DNA of 50,317 nt from Clostridiaceae bacterium. GTDB taxonomy: Bacteria > Bacillota > Clostridia > Peptostreptococcales > T1SED10-28. Positions 33,093 through 42,124 of the stretch are shown in pieces. The DNA lies in NCBI GenBank assembly GCA_003554105.1, contig PWFQ01000057.1, positions 1 to 50,317 of the forward strand, given 5' to 3'. Numbering within the stretch: the stretch's first letter is position 1; every line of letters begins with the position of its first letter. The position numbers and the translations under genes were made by a program. Under the pieces are notes generated by a model. The model did no database searches and was not told the origin of the DNA. It saw only the letters and a program-made list of their open reading frames with translations.

Positions 33093-34820
33093 TTATTCGT
33101 CTAAATACCACTCGTGGACATCATGATAATCGGTGAAGGGATGGAAGCTATGACCTTGGAATTCAGGCCGATATGCTCTTCCTTCAATCATGTGATATAA
33201 GGGAAGACCGGGTACTTTTTCGTTCATCAGTTCTCCCCATTCCTGGTAGATCGGTTTACGTTCTTCTTCATCAATGTATCGAATACCTTCTTCGATCAAC
33301 TCGTCGTTCCGTTCATTGACGAATCCCGGTTGGTTAAATCCTCCGGGGAAATCCTGATCGGAGTGCCAGATTCCATAAGGGTTCGGGTCAGGTATTAAAG
33401 ACCAGCCCATCAGAGCCAGCTTAAAGTCCCGCTCATCGACATAATTAGATGCTAAGGTGTCAAAATCCATGCTTCTCAATTCAAGATCAATTCCCACTTC
33501 ACTGAAATTATCCTGCCAGATCAGTGCGGATTCTTCCCGCGGGACATTTCCTGTAGGGTACTTTAGCGTAAGTTCCACAGGGTCTCCGTTTTCATCATAC
33601 ATGGTTCCGTCATCATAGCTCCAGCCGGCCTCTTCAAATTTAGCTATAGCATTTTCAATGGCCTCATCTCGGGTATCATCCGGACCGTCGCCATAGGTAT
33701 TCAGTGCATCCATATCGGGATATGCCCAGGCGAATGGTGCCAATGGAGCATGGGCAACTTCTCCGTACCCTTCCAGAATGTACTCCACGAAGCCAGCTCG
33801 ATCCAAGGTATAAGCAACAGCTTGACGAATATTGACATCATCAAAGGGTTCCACACGGTTGTTCATGATCATATGCTGATAACCGTCCGTCATCACCTCT
33901 TCAACCACAATTCCCTGATCTTCAAAGAAAGCGACCTGATCCTCGGACATCTCGGATACGTCCATAAAATCAAGATCTCCTGTGGCAAGTCTGGCCTGTG
34001 CCGTATCCTGTCCTGTAACCTCAAGTGTAATACCATCAAGATATGGACTGCCTCGATGATAATCTTCATATCGGACCAATCGCACGTATTCATCTCTTGC
34101 AAACTCATCCATCATAAACGGTCCTGTACCTACTGGATTCTCCAATAAGTCTCTTCTTTCTGCGGCTCCTGCAACATCAACATCTTCCCAGATATGTGCA
34201 GGGGAAATTACAAAAGCTCCTACATCACCGAGGGCCGGCGCGTAAACATCCTGTAGTGTGATTTCCAGCTCGCGGTCGTTAATCACATTGATTCCGCTTA
34301 TTTCATCAGCTTCACCATCACGATATGCTTCCACTCCTTCTATTTGCTGAATGTTGGGAAATCTTACTCCTGTGTATTCAGGGTCCGCAACAAACTCAAA
34401 GGAATGAACCACGTCATCCATGGTAAAGGGTTCTCCGTCATGCCAGTATACATCTTCTCTTAAGGTGAATTTCATTGTTAAGTTATCATCGGACATTTCA
34501 AAGTCTTCTGCCAGGTTCGGCACATACTCTTCCTCGAAGGGATCATAACTTAACAGTCCGTCAAAAACAATGTCAATGGTCATTGCATCATAAGCGTCAG
34601 TGTAAAGCTGAGGATGAAAAACTCCCGCAGGGGAAGACCAGATTCCTCTGGTAACAACTCCTCCTTCCTGTGGTTCACCCGGATCGTCGACCGGTTCATC
34701 ATTCACGTCGTTCTCATCATTAATGTCATCAGGGTCTTCAGGATCAGCACATCCGGCTAGTCCCATCGTCAAAATCATAACAGCTGCCAGTAGAATTACT
34801 GCAATCCTTCTTACTCTCAT
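33093..34820 (-). CDS. oppA: Peptide ABC transporter substrate-binding lipoprotein (family 5)
   Basis: A 575-residue extracytoplasmic binding protein. The lipoprotein signal peptide ends at lipid Cys24 (GLAGC), followed by a very acidic linker rich in DP, DE and ND (about 25-52). The SBP_bac_5 domain contains DGLLSYDPFEEEYVPNLAEDFEMSDDNLTMKFTLREDVYWHDGEPFTMDDVVHSFEF, the family signature. The ligand is most likely peptides, but other family-5 ligands (nickel, sugars) cannot be excluded. First gene of the operon. Promoter at 34953-34981. Confidence 0.95.
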   Translation of the reverse strand: MRVRRIAVILLAAVMILTMGLAGCADPEDPDDINDENDVNDEPVDDPGEPQEGGVVTRGIWSSPAGVFHPQLYTDAYDAMTIDIVFDGLLSYDPFEEEYVPNLAEDFEMSDDNLTMKFTLREDVYWHDGEPFTMDDVVHSFEFVADPEYTGVRFPNIQQIEGVEAYRDGEADEISGINVINDRELEITLQDVYAPALGDVGAFVISPAHIWEDVDVAGAAERRDLLENPVGTGPFMMDEFARDEYVRLVRYEDYHRGSPYLDGITLEVTGQDTAQARLATGDLDFMDVSEMSEDQVAFFEDQGIVVEEVMTDGYQHMIMNNRVEPFDDVNIRQAVAYTLDRAGFVEYILEGYGEVAHAPLAPFAWAYPDMDALNTYGDGPDDTRDEAIENAIAKFEEAGWSYDDGTMYDENGDPVELTLKYPTGNVPREESALIWQDNFSEVGIDLELRSMDFDTLASNYVDERDFKLALMGWSLIPDPNPYGIWHSDQDFPGGFNQPGFVNERNDELIEEGIRYIDEEERKPIYQEWGELMNEKVPGLPLYHMIEGRAYRPEFQGHSFHPFTDYHDVHEWYLDE

Positions 34821-35256
34821 GATTTTACCTCCTTCATCTTTATTTTGAGAACTGGTTGTCTAGACTTTGTCCCAGCATCTATATCAAAGAACTTCCCAAA
34901 GAAGTCCTTGACAGCAGATTGAATAATTGGATATACACCTGATTTTACCCTTATTATATAAAGTGAAATTTTCGTTGTAAACCGGGTTTGCATAAAGGTT
35001 TTTTATGGGGCTAAATCTTGTAGGGTGTTTATCATTAAGTACCTATATATTCCATAAAAACCAAAATAAGAACCATGTAACTCTGATAAAAATTCTTATT
35101 TGTTGCATGATTTTAAGCCTTCTCTGTGGTGTTTAATGTGCATTCCGTTTGCTCCGATTTCTCAATAACTGAAAATTTTTGTTTCATCCTCTCGGGATAA
35201 AGGGTACAATAGTAGTAAGACAAAGATGATAATGAAATTGATGAGGAGTGATCAGT
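34821..35256. other. Long intergenic region between the peptide operon and SDR gene
   Basis: 436 nt with no credible gene. Contents: the minus-strand opp promoter (34953-34981); a well-formed plus-strand promoter TTGACA (34908-34913), 18 nt, TATACA (34932-34937) pointing to the SDR gene but 320 nt from it; an inverted repeat AAATAAGAA / TTCTTATTT (35064-35072 and 35093-35101); and a likely SDR promoter TTTCAT (35182-35187), 17 nt, TACAAT (35205-35210). The middle is AT-rich and could hold a small RNA or a long leader. Confidence 0.6.
34953..34981 (-). promoter_or_regulatory. Sigma-A promoter of the peptide ABC operon
   Basis: Minus strand TTTACA (34976-34981), 17-nt spacer, TATAAT (34953-34958), giving a leader of about 125 nt before the binding-protein gene. 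Confidence 0.8.
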
Positions 35257-36015
35257 ATGCGTTATTTTATTATTACAGGAACATCACGGGGATTGGGAAA
35301 AGCAATTGCAAAAGCCCTAATACAAAAAGGTCATCATGTTTTTTGCATCTCACGGACTGTCAATAATGAACTGAAGGACTATGCAAAAGTGCATGAAGGG
35401 AAATTTGACTATTTACCCTATAACCTTTCAAATCTTCAGGGACTTCGGAACCTGATGTTCAATATTTTTTCCTCGATTGACTTAAAGCATGCGGAATCCA
35501 TTTCGCTCATAAATAATGCCGGGATCCTTTCCCCCATCAAGCCCCTGGAGGAATGTCGGGACAGCGAAATTTTATCAAATCTCCATGTGAATCTGGCAGC
35601 GCCTCTTATCCTTACCTCCGAATTTATTTCAAGAACGAAAGAGTTTGTCGGCGAAAAAACGGTCATAAATATCTCCTCCGGTGCAGGAAGCAAACCACAT
35701 TACGGATGGTCTAATTACTGTGCCTCAAAAGCCGGAGTCAATCTTTTCACTCAATCTGTGGGGATTGAACAGGAGGAGCGAAAGCACCCTGTCAAAATCC
35801 TTGCTCTTGCCCCTGCCATCATGGATACAACAATGCAGGAGGAAATCCGGGGCACCGATAAGAAAAATTTTATTGAAGTGGAAAAATTTAAAGACTACAA
35901 GACGCAAGGCAAGCTTCTTACCCCCGAACAGGTGGCTGAAGTAGTTCGTAATCTTCTCCTCGAAGGAAAATTCGAAAATGGAGATGTTGTGGATGTACGG
36001 GATCTTATCGAATAA
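35257..36015 (+). CDS. SDR-family reductase (benzil reductase/sepiapterin reductase-like)
   Basis: A 252-residue short-chain dehydrogenase. The cofactor motif is TGTSRGLGKAIA at the N-terminus. The NNAG motif is NNAGILSP. Catalytic residues are Ser in NISSGAGSKP and Tyr/Lys in YCASKAG. SRTVNNE after beta2 suggests NADP preference. The overall pattern resembles (S)-benzoin-forming benzil reductase YueD of Bacillus, but the natural substrate is unknown. ATG 35257 is chosen because GAGGAG lies 9 nt ahead; GTG 35248 lies within the ribosome site. Confidence 0.9.
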   Translation: MRYFIITGTSRGLGKAIAKALIQKGHHVFCISRTVNNELKDYAKVHEGKFDYLPYNLSNLQGLRNLMFNIFSSIDLKHAESISLINNAGILSPIKPLEECRDSEILSNLHVNLAAPLILTSEFISRTKEFVGEKTVINISSGAGSKPHYGWSNYCASKAGVNLFTQSVGIEQEERKHPVKILALAPAIMDTTMQEEIRGTDKKNFIEVEKFKDYKTQGKLLTPEQVAEVVRNLLLEGKFENGDVVDVRDLIE

Positions 36016-36024
36016 AAAAATAAA

Positions 36025-36061
36025 AAGAGGTTGAAACGGAAAATCCCGGCTTCAACCTCTT
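36025..36061. terminator. Bidirectional terminator between SDR and GNAT genes
   Basis: 11-bp stem AAGAGGTTGAA (36025-36035) / TTCAACCTCTT (36051-36061), followed by CTTTATTT on + and by TTTTTATTTTTTT on -. The genes converge. Confidence 0.85.
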
Positions 36062-36063
36062 CT

Positions 36064-36603
36064 TTATTTCCAATCTCTCCTTAGCATTCCATAAATAATA
36101 TGATCCACGTAATGATCGTATAGCCATTCCGCTTCTCGAATCATACCTTCTTTTTTATATCCAAGACGTTCGGGAATTCCCCGGCTCTTAAGGTTTCCCT
36201 CCGCACACCGGATTTCTACACGGTTCAGCATTAGATCTTTAATTGCATACTCTGTAAAAATCTTTACCGCTTTTGTCATAATCCCCTTTCCTTGATACTC
36301 GGGGGCGAGCCAATAGCCGAGGGCTGTGGATCGGCTGATCCAATCAATCTTATGATAACCGATTACGCCTGCAAATTTTCCCTGAACCCAGATTCCTGCA
36401 TGGAAGCCTTGATTATTGGCAAACTGTTTTTTTGTAAATGTGATAAACTCCCTTGAATTCTCCGGTCCCTTGGTTCCATCCACCCAGGGGAGCCATTCCC
36501 GCAGATGTTTTCTGCAGGCATCCGTTAACTGATACATCTCTTTTGCATGTTGCACATCCAAAATCCGCATCTCAATGTCTTTTTCAAGTTTATAGTAAAA
36601 CAT
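36064..36603 (-). CDS. GNAT acetyltransferase (RimJ/RimL-like)
   Basis: A 179-residue N-acetyltransferase of the ribosomal-protein-alanine/serine type (YdaF-like). The acetyl-CoA binding loop is YWLAPEYQGKGIMTKAV, and NRVEIRCAEGNLKSRGIPERLGYKKEG follows in the usual order. The early HLREWLPWVDGTK segment is typical of the RimL group. Substrate may be a protein N-terminus or a small amine. It follows the DraG gene by 16 nt with GGAGG before ATG 36603, so the two are an operon. Confidence 0.92.
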   Translation of the reverse strand: MFYYKLEKDIEMRILDVQHAKEMYQLTDACRKHLREWLPWVDGTKGPENSREFITFTKKQFANNQGFHAGIWVQGKFAGVIGYHKIDWISRSTALGYWLAPEYQGKGIMTKAVKIFTEYAIKDLMLNRVEIRCAEGNLKSRGIPERLGYKKEGMIREAEWLYDHYVDHIIYGMLRRDWK

Positions 36604-36619
36604 GATAAGTTCCTCCCCG

Positions 36620-37459
36620 TTATTCAGAGCTCAAAAATGTTACCCACTCCCGATAAAACTCTGTTTGATGACGATCCAAGTACTCCAGTGCTCTTATCCT
36701 GATCGATTCCGGAACGCCATAGTAAGCTTCTGCGATGGACCCTGCAATTGCTGCGATGGTATCACTGTCTCCTCCTAAAGAGACCGCTGTTCGAATCGCA
36801 TCTTCAAAGGAGGTTCCTTCAAGAAAGCACTGAATCGATTGAGGAACGGAGTTCTGACAGGTGGCATCAAAGCCGTATTCCTCTCGGATCTCGTCGATGG
36901 TAAAATCCAATGGATAATACTCATTATGGATTGTTGAGCGGATTTCAGTCTTTTGAACACCTTTACGAGCAAGAAATATTGCCATTGCCACTGCTTCAGC
37001 ACCCTTTAGGCCTTCCTTGTGATTATGAGTGACTCCCGTCACTGCCTTTGATAACAAGCGAACCTCCTCCACGGATTTTGCAAGATATGCCACAGAGCTG
37101 ACTCTCATGGCTGCACCGTTTCCAAAGCTGAAGTAGGGTTTCGAATCATCACTGAAGAGCCATTTAATAAATCGTCCGCCATAACCGCAGTAGGGATATT
37201 TTCGACCAATATTCTTCAGATAATACACTGTGAGTTCCTCCAGTTTACCAAGATCCTCTTCTGTCCATTCTATTTCCATTGAGTCTTCGGTTTCTTTTCT
37301 TCCCTTTTCCCATTCCATCAAGCTTTTTCCCACAGCCAGGGTCAGAACAGTGTCATCGGTGACGGAACACTCCCTTGCAAACAGCTCAAAATCCTTGGAC
37401 TTATGCTCTCTTCGTTCAAATCGCGATCCTGCAATATCTCCAACAATTGCACCCAGCAT
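36620..37459 (-). CDS. ADP-ribosylglycohydrolase (DraG family)
   Basis: A 279-residue hydrolase that removes ADP-ribose from target proteins or small molecules. The metal-binding motifs are present: GAIVGDIAGSRFE at the N-terminus, VTDDTVLTLAVG, and GGDSDTIAAIAGSIAEAYYG near the C-terminus. No ADP-ribosyltransferase gene (DraT-like) is nearby, and no nitrogen-fixation gene, so its partner is unknown. Start at ATG 37459: GGAGGAGG lies 10 nt ahead, while the ATG 9 nt upstream is too close to the ribosome site. The GNAT gene follows in the same operon. Confidence 0.92.
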   Translation of the reverse strand: MLGAIVGDIAGSRFERREHKSKDFELFARECSVTDDTVLTLAVGKSLMEWEKGRKETEDSMEIEWTEEDLGKLEELTVYYLKNIGRKYPYCGYGGRFIKWLFSDDSKPYFSFGNGAAMRVSSVAYLAKSVEEVRLLSKAVTGVTHNHKEGLKGAEAVAMAIFLARKGVQKTEIRSTIHNEYYPLDFTIDEIREEYGFDATCQNSVPQSIQCFLEGTSFEDAIRTAVSLGGDSDTIAAIAGSIAEAYYGVPESIRIRALEYLDRHQTEFYREWVTFLSSE

Positions 37460-37583
37460 ATTGATCATCCCTCCTCCTGCATTACATCGCATTCTTCCAT
37501 GTAATTTTCATTTTCCATCATGGTATTGGTCCATTTTATTATTAGTTCCATACCGATCGACAAAAACCCTTTTTTCGACAAAA

Positions 37584-37628
37584 GAAACCGTCTAAAGGAT
37601 ACAACGAGTTCCAGCTTTAGACGGTTTC
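37584..37628 (-). terminator. Terminator of the polysaccharide deacetylase gene
   Basis: Perfect 13-bp stem GAAACCGTCTAAA (37584-37596) with its complement (37616-37628); the minus-strand transcript ends in TTTTGTC. A T-rich tail also follows on +. Confidence 0.85.
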
Positions 37629-37651
37629 TTTATTGACTTTTTATTCGAAGG

Positions 37652-38656
37652 CTATCGTCTTTCCAGAATCTGTTCCCATGTTAACTGCAGTCTCGAAGTT
37701 TTTTCCGGCCGCATCACAAAACGGGAGTTCGATCCCTGATCTTTTTCAGACTCAGGATCCGGTTCAGTGTCAGGGTCATTCTCCGGTTTGGGTTTGGGTT
37801 CGGTTTTCGGCTCACTCTTCTGCGTTTTAGGAAGTAAGAGCTCCTGGCCAACATAAATCGTATTCGGATCTTCAATAGAGTTCATCACGGTGAGACGATT
37901 AACGCTTACACCATACTCTTCTGCAATACTTCGAAGAGATTCACCTTGCTTTACAACATGGACTCCGCCGATTTCTCCACCAAAAATCATCTCAGATACA
38001 GTCACGAACTCGTATCCTTCTTCTATAAGACTTTCGATGACCATGGGTAGAGCAGCAGGAGTGTTTATGGCCTGATGATTGACATGAAGCACAACAATTG
38101 CTCCCGGTACCATCTCTTTCATAATCCGATCATGAATAATCTTCGGAGATGGTGCTTCCCAGTCTCTGGGGTCGATTGTCCACTGAATGGTATAGGGATA
38201 GCCTGCTTCTCCCAACAGATTCAAAACTTCCTGGTTAAATGCTCCGAAGGGTACACGAAAGAGGCGGCTCATGGGCTTCCCTGTTATTTCCTTTGCTGCC
38301 TTTTCCGCCAAACTAACTTCCTTAAAGAGCTCTTTCGGAGTGAGCTCTGTAAATCTGGCATGGGTATGGGAGTCGTTGGCAAGCTCATGACCCTCATCGG
38401 TCACACGCTTCATCACTTCGGGATGTTTGTAGATTGCTTCACCGTTCAGGAAGAAGGTTGCAGGAACATTATACTCTTGAAGAATATCCAGCACCTCTGC
38501 AGTAATTTTTCCATCATAACCGTCATCAAAGGTTAATGCCACTGTTCGTTCATCTCCGTTGCCTCTTCGAATGACCTCTGAGGCAGCAAAGATTTCCGCA
38601 GGGAGTAAAATCAGGATGAGAATCATTATGATCGTTACGGATCTTTTTCGTTTCAT
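37652..38656 (-). CDS. Secreted polysaccharide deacetylase with C-terminal LysM domain
   Basis: A 334-residue exported protein. The signal peptide (about 1-25) ends at EIFAA. The NodB domain (about 35-235) has motif 1 TFDDGYDG (Asp44, Asp45), motif 3 RVPFGAFN, motif 4 DPRDWEAP and motif 5 VVLHVN. In motif 2 the usual first metal-binding His appears as Asp (ANDSHTHARF), with His99 retained. A LysM domain (about 243-287, HVVKQGESLRSIAEEYGVSVNRLTVMNSI) is followed by an acidic/proline-rich tail. It probably acts on peptidoglycan or another wall glycan. ATG 38656 follows AGAGGTGG. It is 129 nt after galE with no clear terminator between. Confidence 0.9.
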   Translation of the reverse strand: MKRKRSVTIIMILILILLPAEIFAASEVIRRGNGDERTVALTFDDGYDGKITAEVLDILQEYNVPATFFLNGEAIYKHPEVMKRVTDEGHELANDSHTHARFTELTPKELFKEVSLAEKAAKEITGKPMSRLFRVPFGAFNQEVLNLLGEAGYPYTIQWTIDPRDWEAPSPKIIHDRIMKEMVPGAIVVLHVNHQAINTPAALPMVIESLIEEGYEFVTVSEMIFGGEIGGVHVVKQGESLRSIAEEYGVSVNRLTVMNSIEDPNTIYVGQELLLPKTQKSEPKTEPKPKPENDPDTEPDPESEKDQGSNSRFVMRPEKTSRLQLTWEQILERR

Positions 38657-38785
38657 ACTTCCACCTCTCCCATCAATCAGTTCACCCGAAATTTTCGAGT
38701 CTATGGAAGTATAGACGTCCAGCCCATGGGATTCGTTCCGAGGATCACAGATCATTCGTTCTCTTAATACTTAACTTATTCTCCT

Positions 38786-39766
38786 TCAATACCCCTTCGG
38801 ATGATTTCTGTGCCACCGCCAGGCATCTTCTATAATCATTTGAAGATCCTCATACCGGGGCTCCCAGTCAAGGATTTTCTTCGCCTTTTCAGAAGAGGCC
38901 ACCAATACTGCAGGGTCCCCCGCCCGTCTTTTTTCCACTTCTGCAGGAATCGGATGTTCAGTCACCTTTCTTGCTTTTTCGATGACCTCCATCACCGAGT
39001 ATCCCCTTCCGTTACCAAGATTAAAGATGTTGGAAGAATTCCCTTTTCTCAGATAATCCAGGGCTTTCCCATGGGCCGATGCCAGGTCCATCACATGGAT
39101 ATAATCTCTGATGCAGGTTCCGTCATTCGTATCATAATTATCACCGAAGATGAAGATCTTCTCCCTCTTCCCGGAAGGCACCTGAAGAATCAATGGAATA
39201 AGGTGGGTTTCAGGATCATGGGCCTCACCGATCAGTCCGGTATAGTGGGCCCCTGCGGCATTGAAGTAACGGAGGGACACATAACGAATACCGTATGCCT
39301 GGTCGAACCACTTCATCATTTTTTCCATGGCAAGCTTTGTCTCGCCATAGGGATTAGTGGGATCTGTTCCACAGTTTTCCGTTATAGGGGTTTCCTCGGG
39401 TTCTCCATAGACCGCCGCTGTTGAGGAGAATACAATTTTACATGTGCCGTTCTCCTTCATCGCTTTTAAAAGATTCATTGTCCCGTAAAGATTGTTATGA
39501 TAATACTCAAAGGGATGCTCCATACTCTCCCCCACAAGAGAATTTGCGGCAAAATGAATGACGGAACTGATAGAATGCTCTTTAAATACCCTGTCCAGCA
39601 CCTCTTGATTTCTCAAATCGATGGGGTAGAGCTTCACTCCGTCCAGTGCTTCCCTGTGGCCGTTTTTAAGGTTGTCCACCACCACAATCTCTTCATCCCG
39701 CTCCTGTAAGTATTTCACTGTGTGACTACCGATATATCCTGCGCCTCCCGTAACTAAAATTGCCAT
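38786..39766 (-). CDS. galE: UDP-glucose 4-epimerase GalE
   Basis: A 326-residue extended SDR enzyme that interconverts UDP-galactose and UDP-glucose with bound NAD. The cofactor motif is TGGAGYIGSHT; the catalytic Ser lies in FSSTAAVYG and the Tyr/Lys pair in NPYGETKLAMEK. The substrate-side residues NLGNGRGYSVMEV are typical. It completes the Leloir pathway with GalK and GalT upstream. The 12-nt gap after the alpha-galactosidase gene and AAAGGAGG before ATG 39766 put it at the end of the operon. Confidence 0.97.
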   Translation of the reverse strand: MAILVTGGAGYIGSHTVKYLQERDEEIVVVDNLKNGHREALDGVKLYPIDLRNQEVLDRVFKEHSISSVIHFAANSLVGESMEHPFEYYHNNLYGTMNLLKAMKENGTCKIVFSSTAAVYGEPEETPITENCGTDPTNPYGETKLAMEKMMKWFDQAYGIRYVSLRYFNAAGAHYTGLIGEAHDPETHLIPLILQVPSGKREKIFIFGDNYDTNDGTCIRDYIHVMDLASAHGKALDYLRKGNSSNIFNLGNGRGYSVMEVIEKARKVTEHPIPAEVEKRRAGDPAVLVASSEKAKKILDWEPRYEDLQMIIEDAWRWHRNHPKGY

Positions 39767-39778
39767 ACTTCCCCTCCT

Positions 39779-42124
39779 TTAATCCGCTTCCATATAATAG
39801 GTTCTTGAAGAAAAATCCTGGAACAGCCGCACATGTTCGTTAAACCCGGTACCGATAAAAGCCTGCTTCAAAGAAACGCCTCGATGACAGATGACACTGC
39901 CTCGAATCCGGCAGTCCTCTTTTTCTCCCTCCAGCCTATAGAATTTGGCAATAAGATCCTGGGTCAGGGATCCATCCCTGATATGCACCGGTGATGCAGT
40001 GTTGATCAGGCTGCCGAAGGTCTTGACATTATGGGTTATAGGGATGTTGTAAAAATGATAGGTTTCATCGGGAATTAAACCCTTCCCCCGAAAGATGAGA
40101 TCCGGACGGTTGGCCTTCATTAAGGTCTGAAAAATACTACCTACAGCCCGTTTTTTCTCCTTGTCAACCACCATCCAGCTTTTTACGTCGGGATGGGGTA
40201 TTCGGTAAAAATCTCCGAACTGATAAACTCCCCGCCACTTTTTATATTCCCGGATTTCCTCTTTGATTTCTTTTAACCGCTCCTTCGATGCATCCTCCAG
40301 ATTGCATTCATACCCCAAAAGACCATAACAGGCCACATGATAACGGGTTTTTTCCGGTACATTCCTCAGGGTTTGATGATTGGGACAGTCCGACACATGG
40401 GCTCCTATGACGGAGAGAGGATATCCATAGCTGTACCCCTCCTGAATGCTTAATCGACTGATGGCATCGGTATTATCGCTGGCCCAGATTTGAGGCATAT
40501 AGGAGAGGATTCCCAGATCGAAGCGGTTTCCTCCCGAGGCACAGCCTTCGAAAAGGATGTGGGGGAATTCCGCCACCAGAGTCTCCAATATACGATAAAG
40601 ACCAAGGATATAGCGATAAGAGAAACTTCCTTGATCCATTTCCCCCGAAGCAGAAAACCGAGCAGGAGAGAAATGATCGGAGAAGATCCGGTTCATATCC
40701 CATTTAACGTATCGAATATTTCCACTTGAGAAGACTTTCCTCATTGCATCGATGACATACTCCTGCACCTCTTGTCTGGAAAGGTCCAGAATCATCTGGT
40801 TTCGTCCTTCCGAATGATGCTTCTCCGGAATCCTCACCGCCCATTCCGGATGCCTCCGATAGCATTCACTGTCTTCATTGACCATCTCCGGTTCCACCCA
40901 GATGCCGAAATCCATCCCCAGGGCATTGATTTTCTCCGAAAGACCCCTCAGTCCTCCCGGAAGCTTCTTCTTGTTCACATGCCAATCTCCCAGAGAGCTT
41001 TCATCATTCTTCCTTTCTCCGAACCATCCGTCATCCAGAACGAAAAGCTCGATTCCCACTGCCTTTGCCTTCTTTGCCAGACCTGAAAGTTTTTTCTCAC
41101 TAATCTTGAAATAGCTGGCTTCCCAGCTGTTAAAGAGCACCGGACGCTGCTTCCACTGCCATTGGCCTCGAACAATATGCCTTCGCACAAAATCATGCAT
41201 CTGATGACTGAGGCCAGTGAATCCTTCTTTTGAATAGGACATCACCGCCTCAGGACTTTGAAAGGCTTCACCGGGACCAAGATTCATGGAAAACCTCTCA
41301 GGATTCATTCCCGCTGCCACACGAAGCTTTCCGTAGGGACTGACCTCCGCCACGCTGTAATGATTTCCACTGTAAACAAGATTGAATCCATAACAGTCTC
41401 CATGTTCCTCTGTGGTTTCCCGACCACTGATCATAAAAAAGGGATTTGCTCTGTTGCTTGAAACTCCTGCGAGGGTGCTGTTAACCAGTTTTCCCGATTG
41501 GCAGGGCTGAACCGTTTTTTCCATCTCCCTTGCCCAGGCACCGTGAAATGTCACCATGCTGTAGTGATGATGAGGAAAATCGATTTGCGCACTCAGTAAG
41601 CGCTTGAGTATAACCGATGAGTCGCTGCAATTGATCAGCCGGCTGCTTCGTGTGATCACATCGACTGTTTCGTAGACATGATAAAAAAGCTCCAGTTTCA
41701 GATCGCTGTTTCGATCCTTCAAAGTCACCACGAGGGTCTCCACTTCATCCGTCAATCCGTAGGAGCTTGGCAGACCTTCATAATCGTTTTTTCCCTGATA
41801 AATCTCATGATGATCATAGAGGAAATCCAGGCTTTCACTGCCGTCCTCAAGGGTTACTCCAATAAAAGGTTCCCGGATGTCCCCTTTGCCTAAAGAGCTC
41901 ATCTCCAGGCACAGATTTTCCAGATTCAGCCGGGAATCCTCTTTCGAATAGGTGATTGCATTTCCCGGAAGAAACTCGTTTTTCTGCATAAGGGCGTCGG
42001 GTCCATCGGTGTCAATGATCTCTCCATAATGGAAATGTTCAAGATGCCCCGATGGCCGGCGAAAAAACAGATAGCAGGTATTCTTCGTTTTCAGAGTGAA
42101 TACTCCGTTATGGCAGGAAATCAT
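39779..42124 (-). CDS. GH36 alpha-galactosidase, cytosolic
   Basis: A 781-residue glycoside hydrolase family 36 enzyme that releases galactose from alpha-galactosides such as melibiose and raffinose. It has an N-terminal beta-sandwich and then the TIM barrel with FVLDDGWFGERK, IWVEPEMVNEDS, the nucleophile Asp in YVKWDMNR (about 476) and the acid/base region WASDNTDAISRL (about 548-558). There is no signal peptide. ATG 42124 is chosen for the GGAGGGG ahead; it overlaps the end of the GH2 gene by 17 nt, a sign of translational coupling. The longer open frame starting at 42160 would lie deeper inside that gene. Confidence 0.96.
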   Translation of the reverse strand: MISCHNGVFTLKTKNTCYLFFRRPSGHLEHFHYGEIIDTDGPDALMQKNEFLPGNAITYSKEDSRLNLENLCLEMSSLGKGDIREPFIGVTLEDGSESLDFLYDHHEIYQGKNDYEGLPSSYGLTDEVETLVVTLKDRNSDLKLELFYHVYETVDVITRSSRLINCSDSSVILKRLLSAQIDFPHHHYSMVTFHGAWAREMEKTVQPCQSGKLVNSTLAGVSSNRANPFFMISGRETTEEHGDCYGFNLVYSGNHYSVAEVSPYGKLRVAAGMNPERFSMNLGPGEAFQSPEAVMSYSKEGFTGLSHQMHDFVRRHIVRGQWQWKQRPVLFNSWEASYFKISEKKLSGLAKKAKAVGIELFVLDDGWFGERKNDESSLGDWHVNKKKLPGGLRGLSEKINALGMDFGIWVEPEMVNEDSECYRRHPEWAVRIPEKHHSEGRNQMILDLSRQEVQEYVIDAMRKVFSSGNIRYVKWDMNRIFSDHFSPARFSASGEMDQGSFSYRYILGLYRILETLVAEFPHILFEGCASGGNRFDLGILSYMPQIWASDNTDAISRLSIQEGYSYGYPLSVIGAHVSDCPNHQTLRNVPEKTRYHVACYGLLGYECNLEDASKERLKEIKEEIREYKKWRGVYQFGDFYRIPHPDVKSWMVVDKEKKRAVGSIFQTLMKANRPDLIFRGKGLIPDETYHFYNIPITHNVKTFGSLINTASPVHIRDGSLTQDLIAKFYRLEGEKEDCRIRGSVICHRGVSLKQAFIGTGFNEHVRLFQDFSSRTYYMEAD

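Noticed and set aside
34821-35256. A riboswitch in the leader of the peptide operon
   Set aside because: The leader after the predicted start is only about 125 nt and no conserved aptamer elements could be recognised.
38801-39424. A 207-codon open frame on + antisense to galE
   Set aside because: galE is unmistakable on the other strand; the frame has no ribosome site and no recognisable domain.
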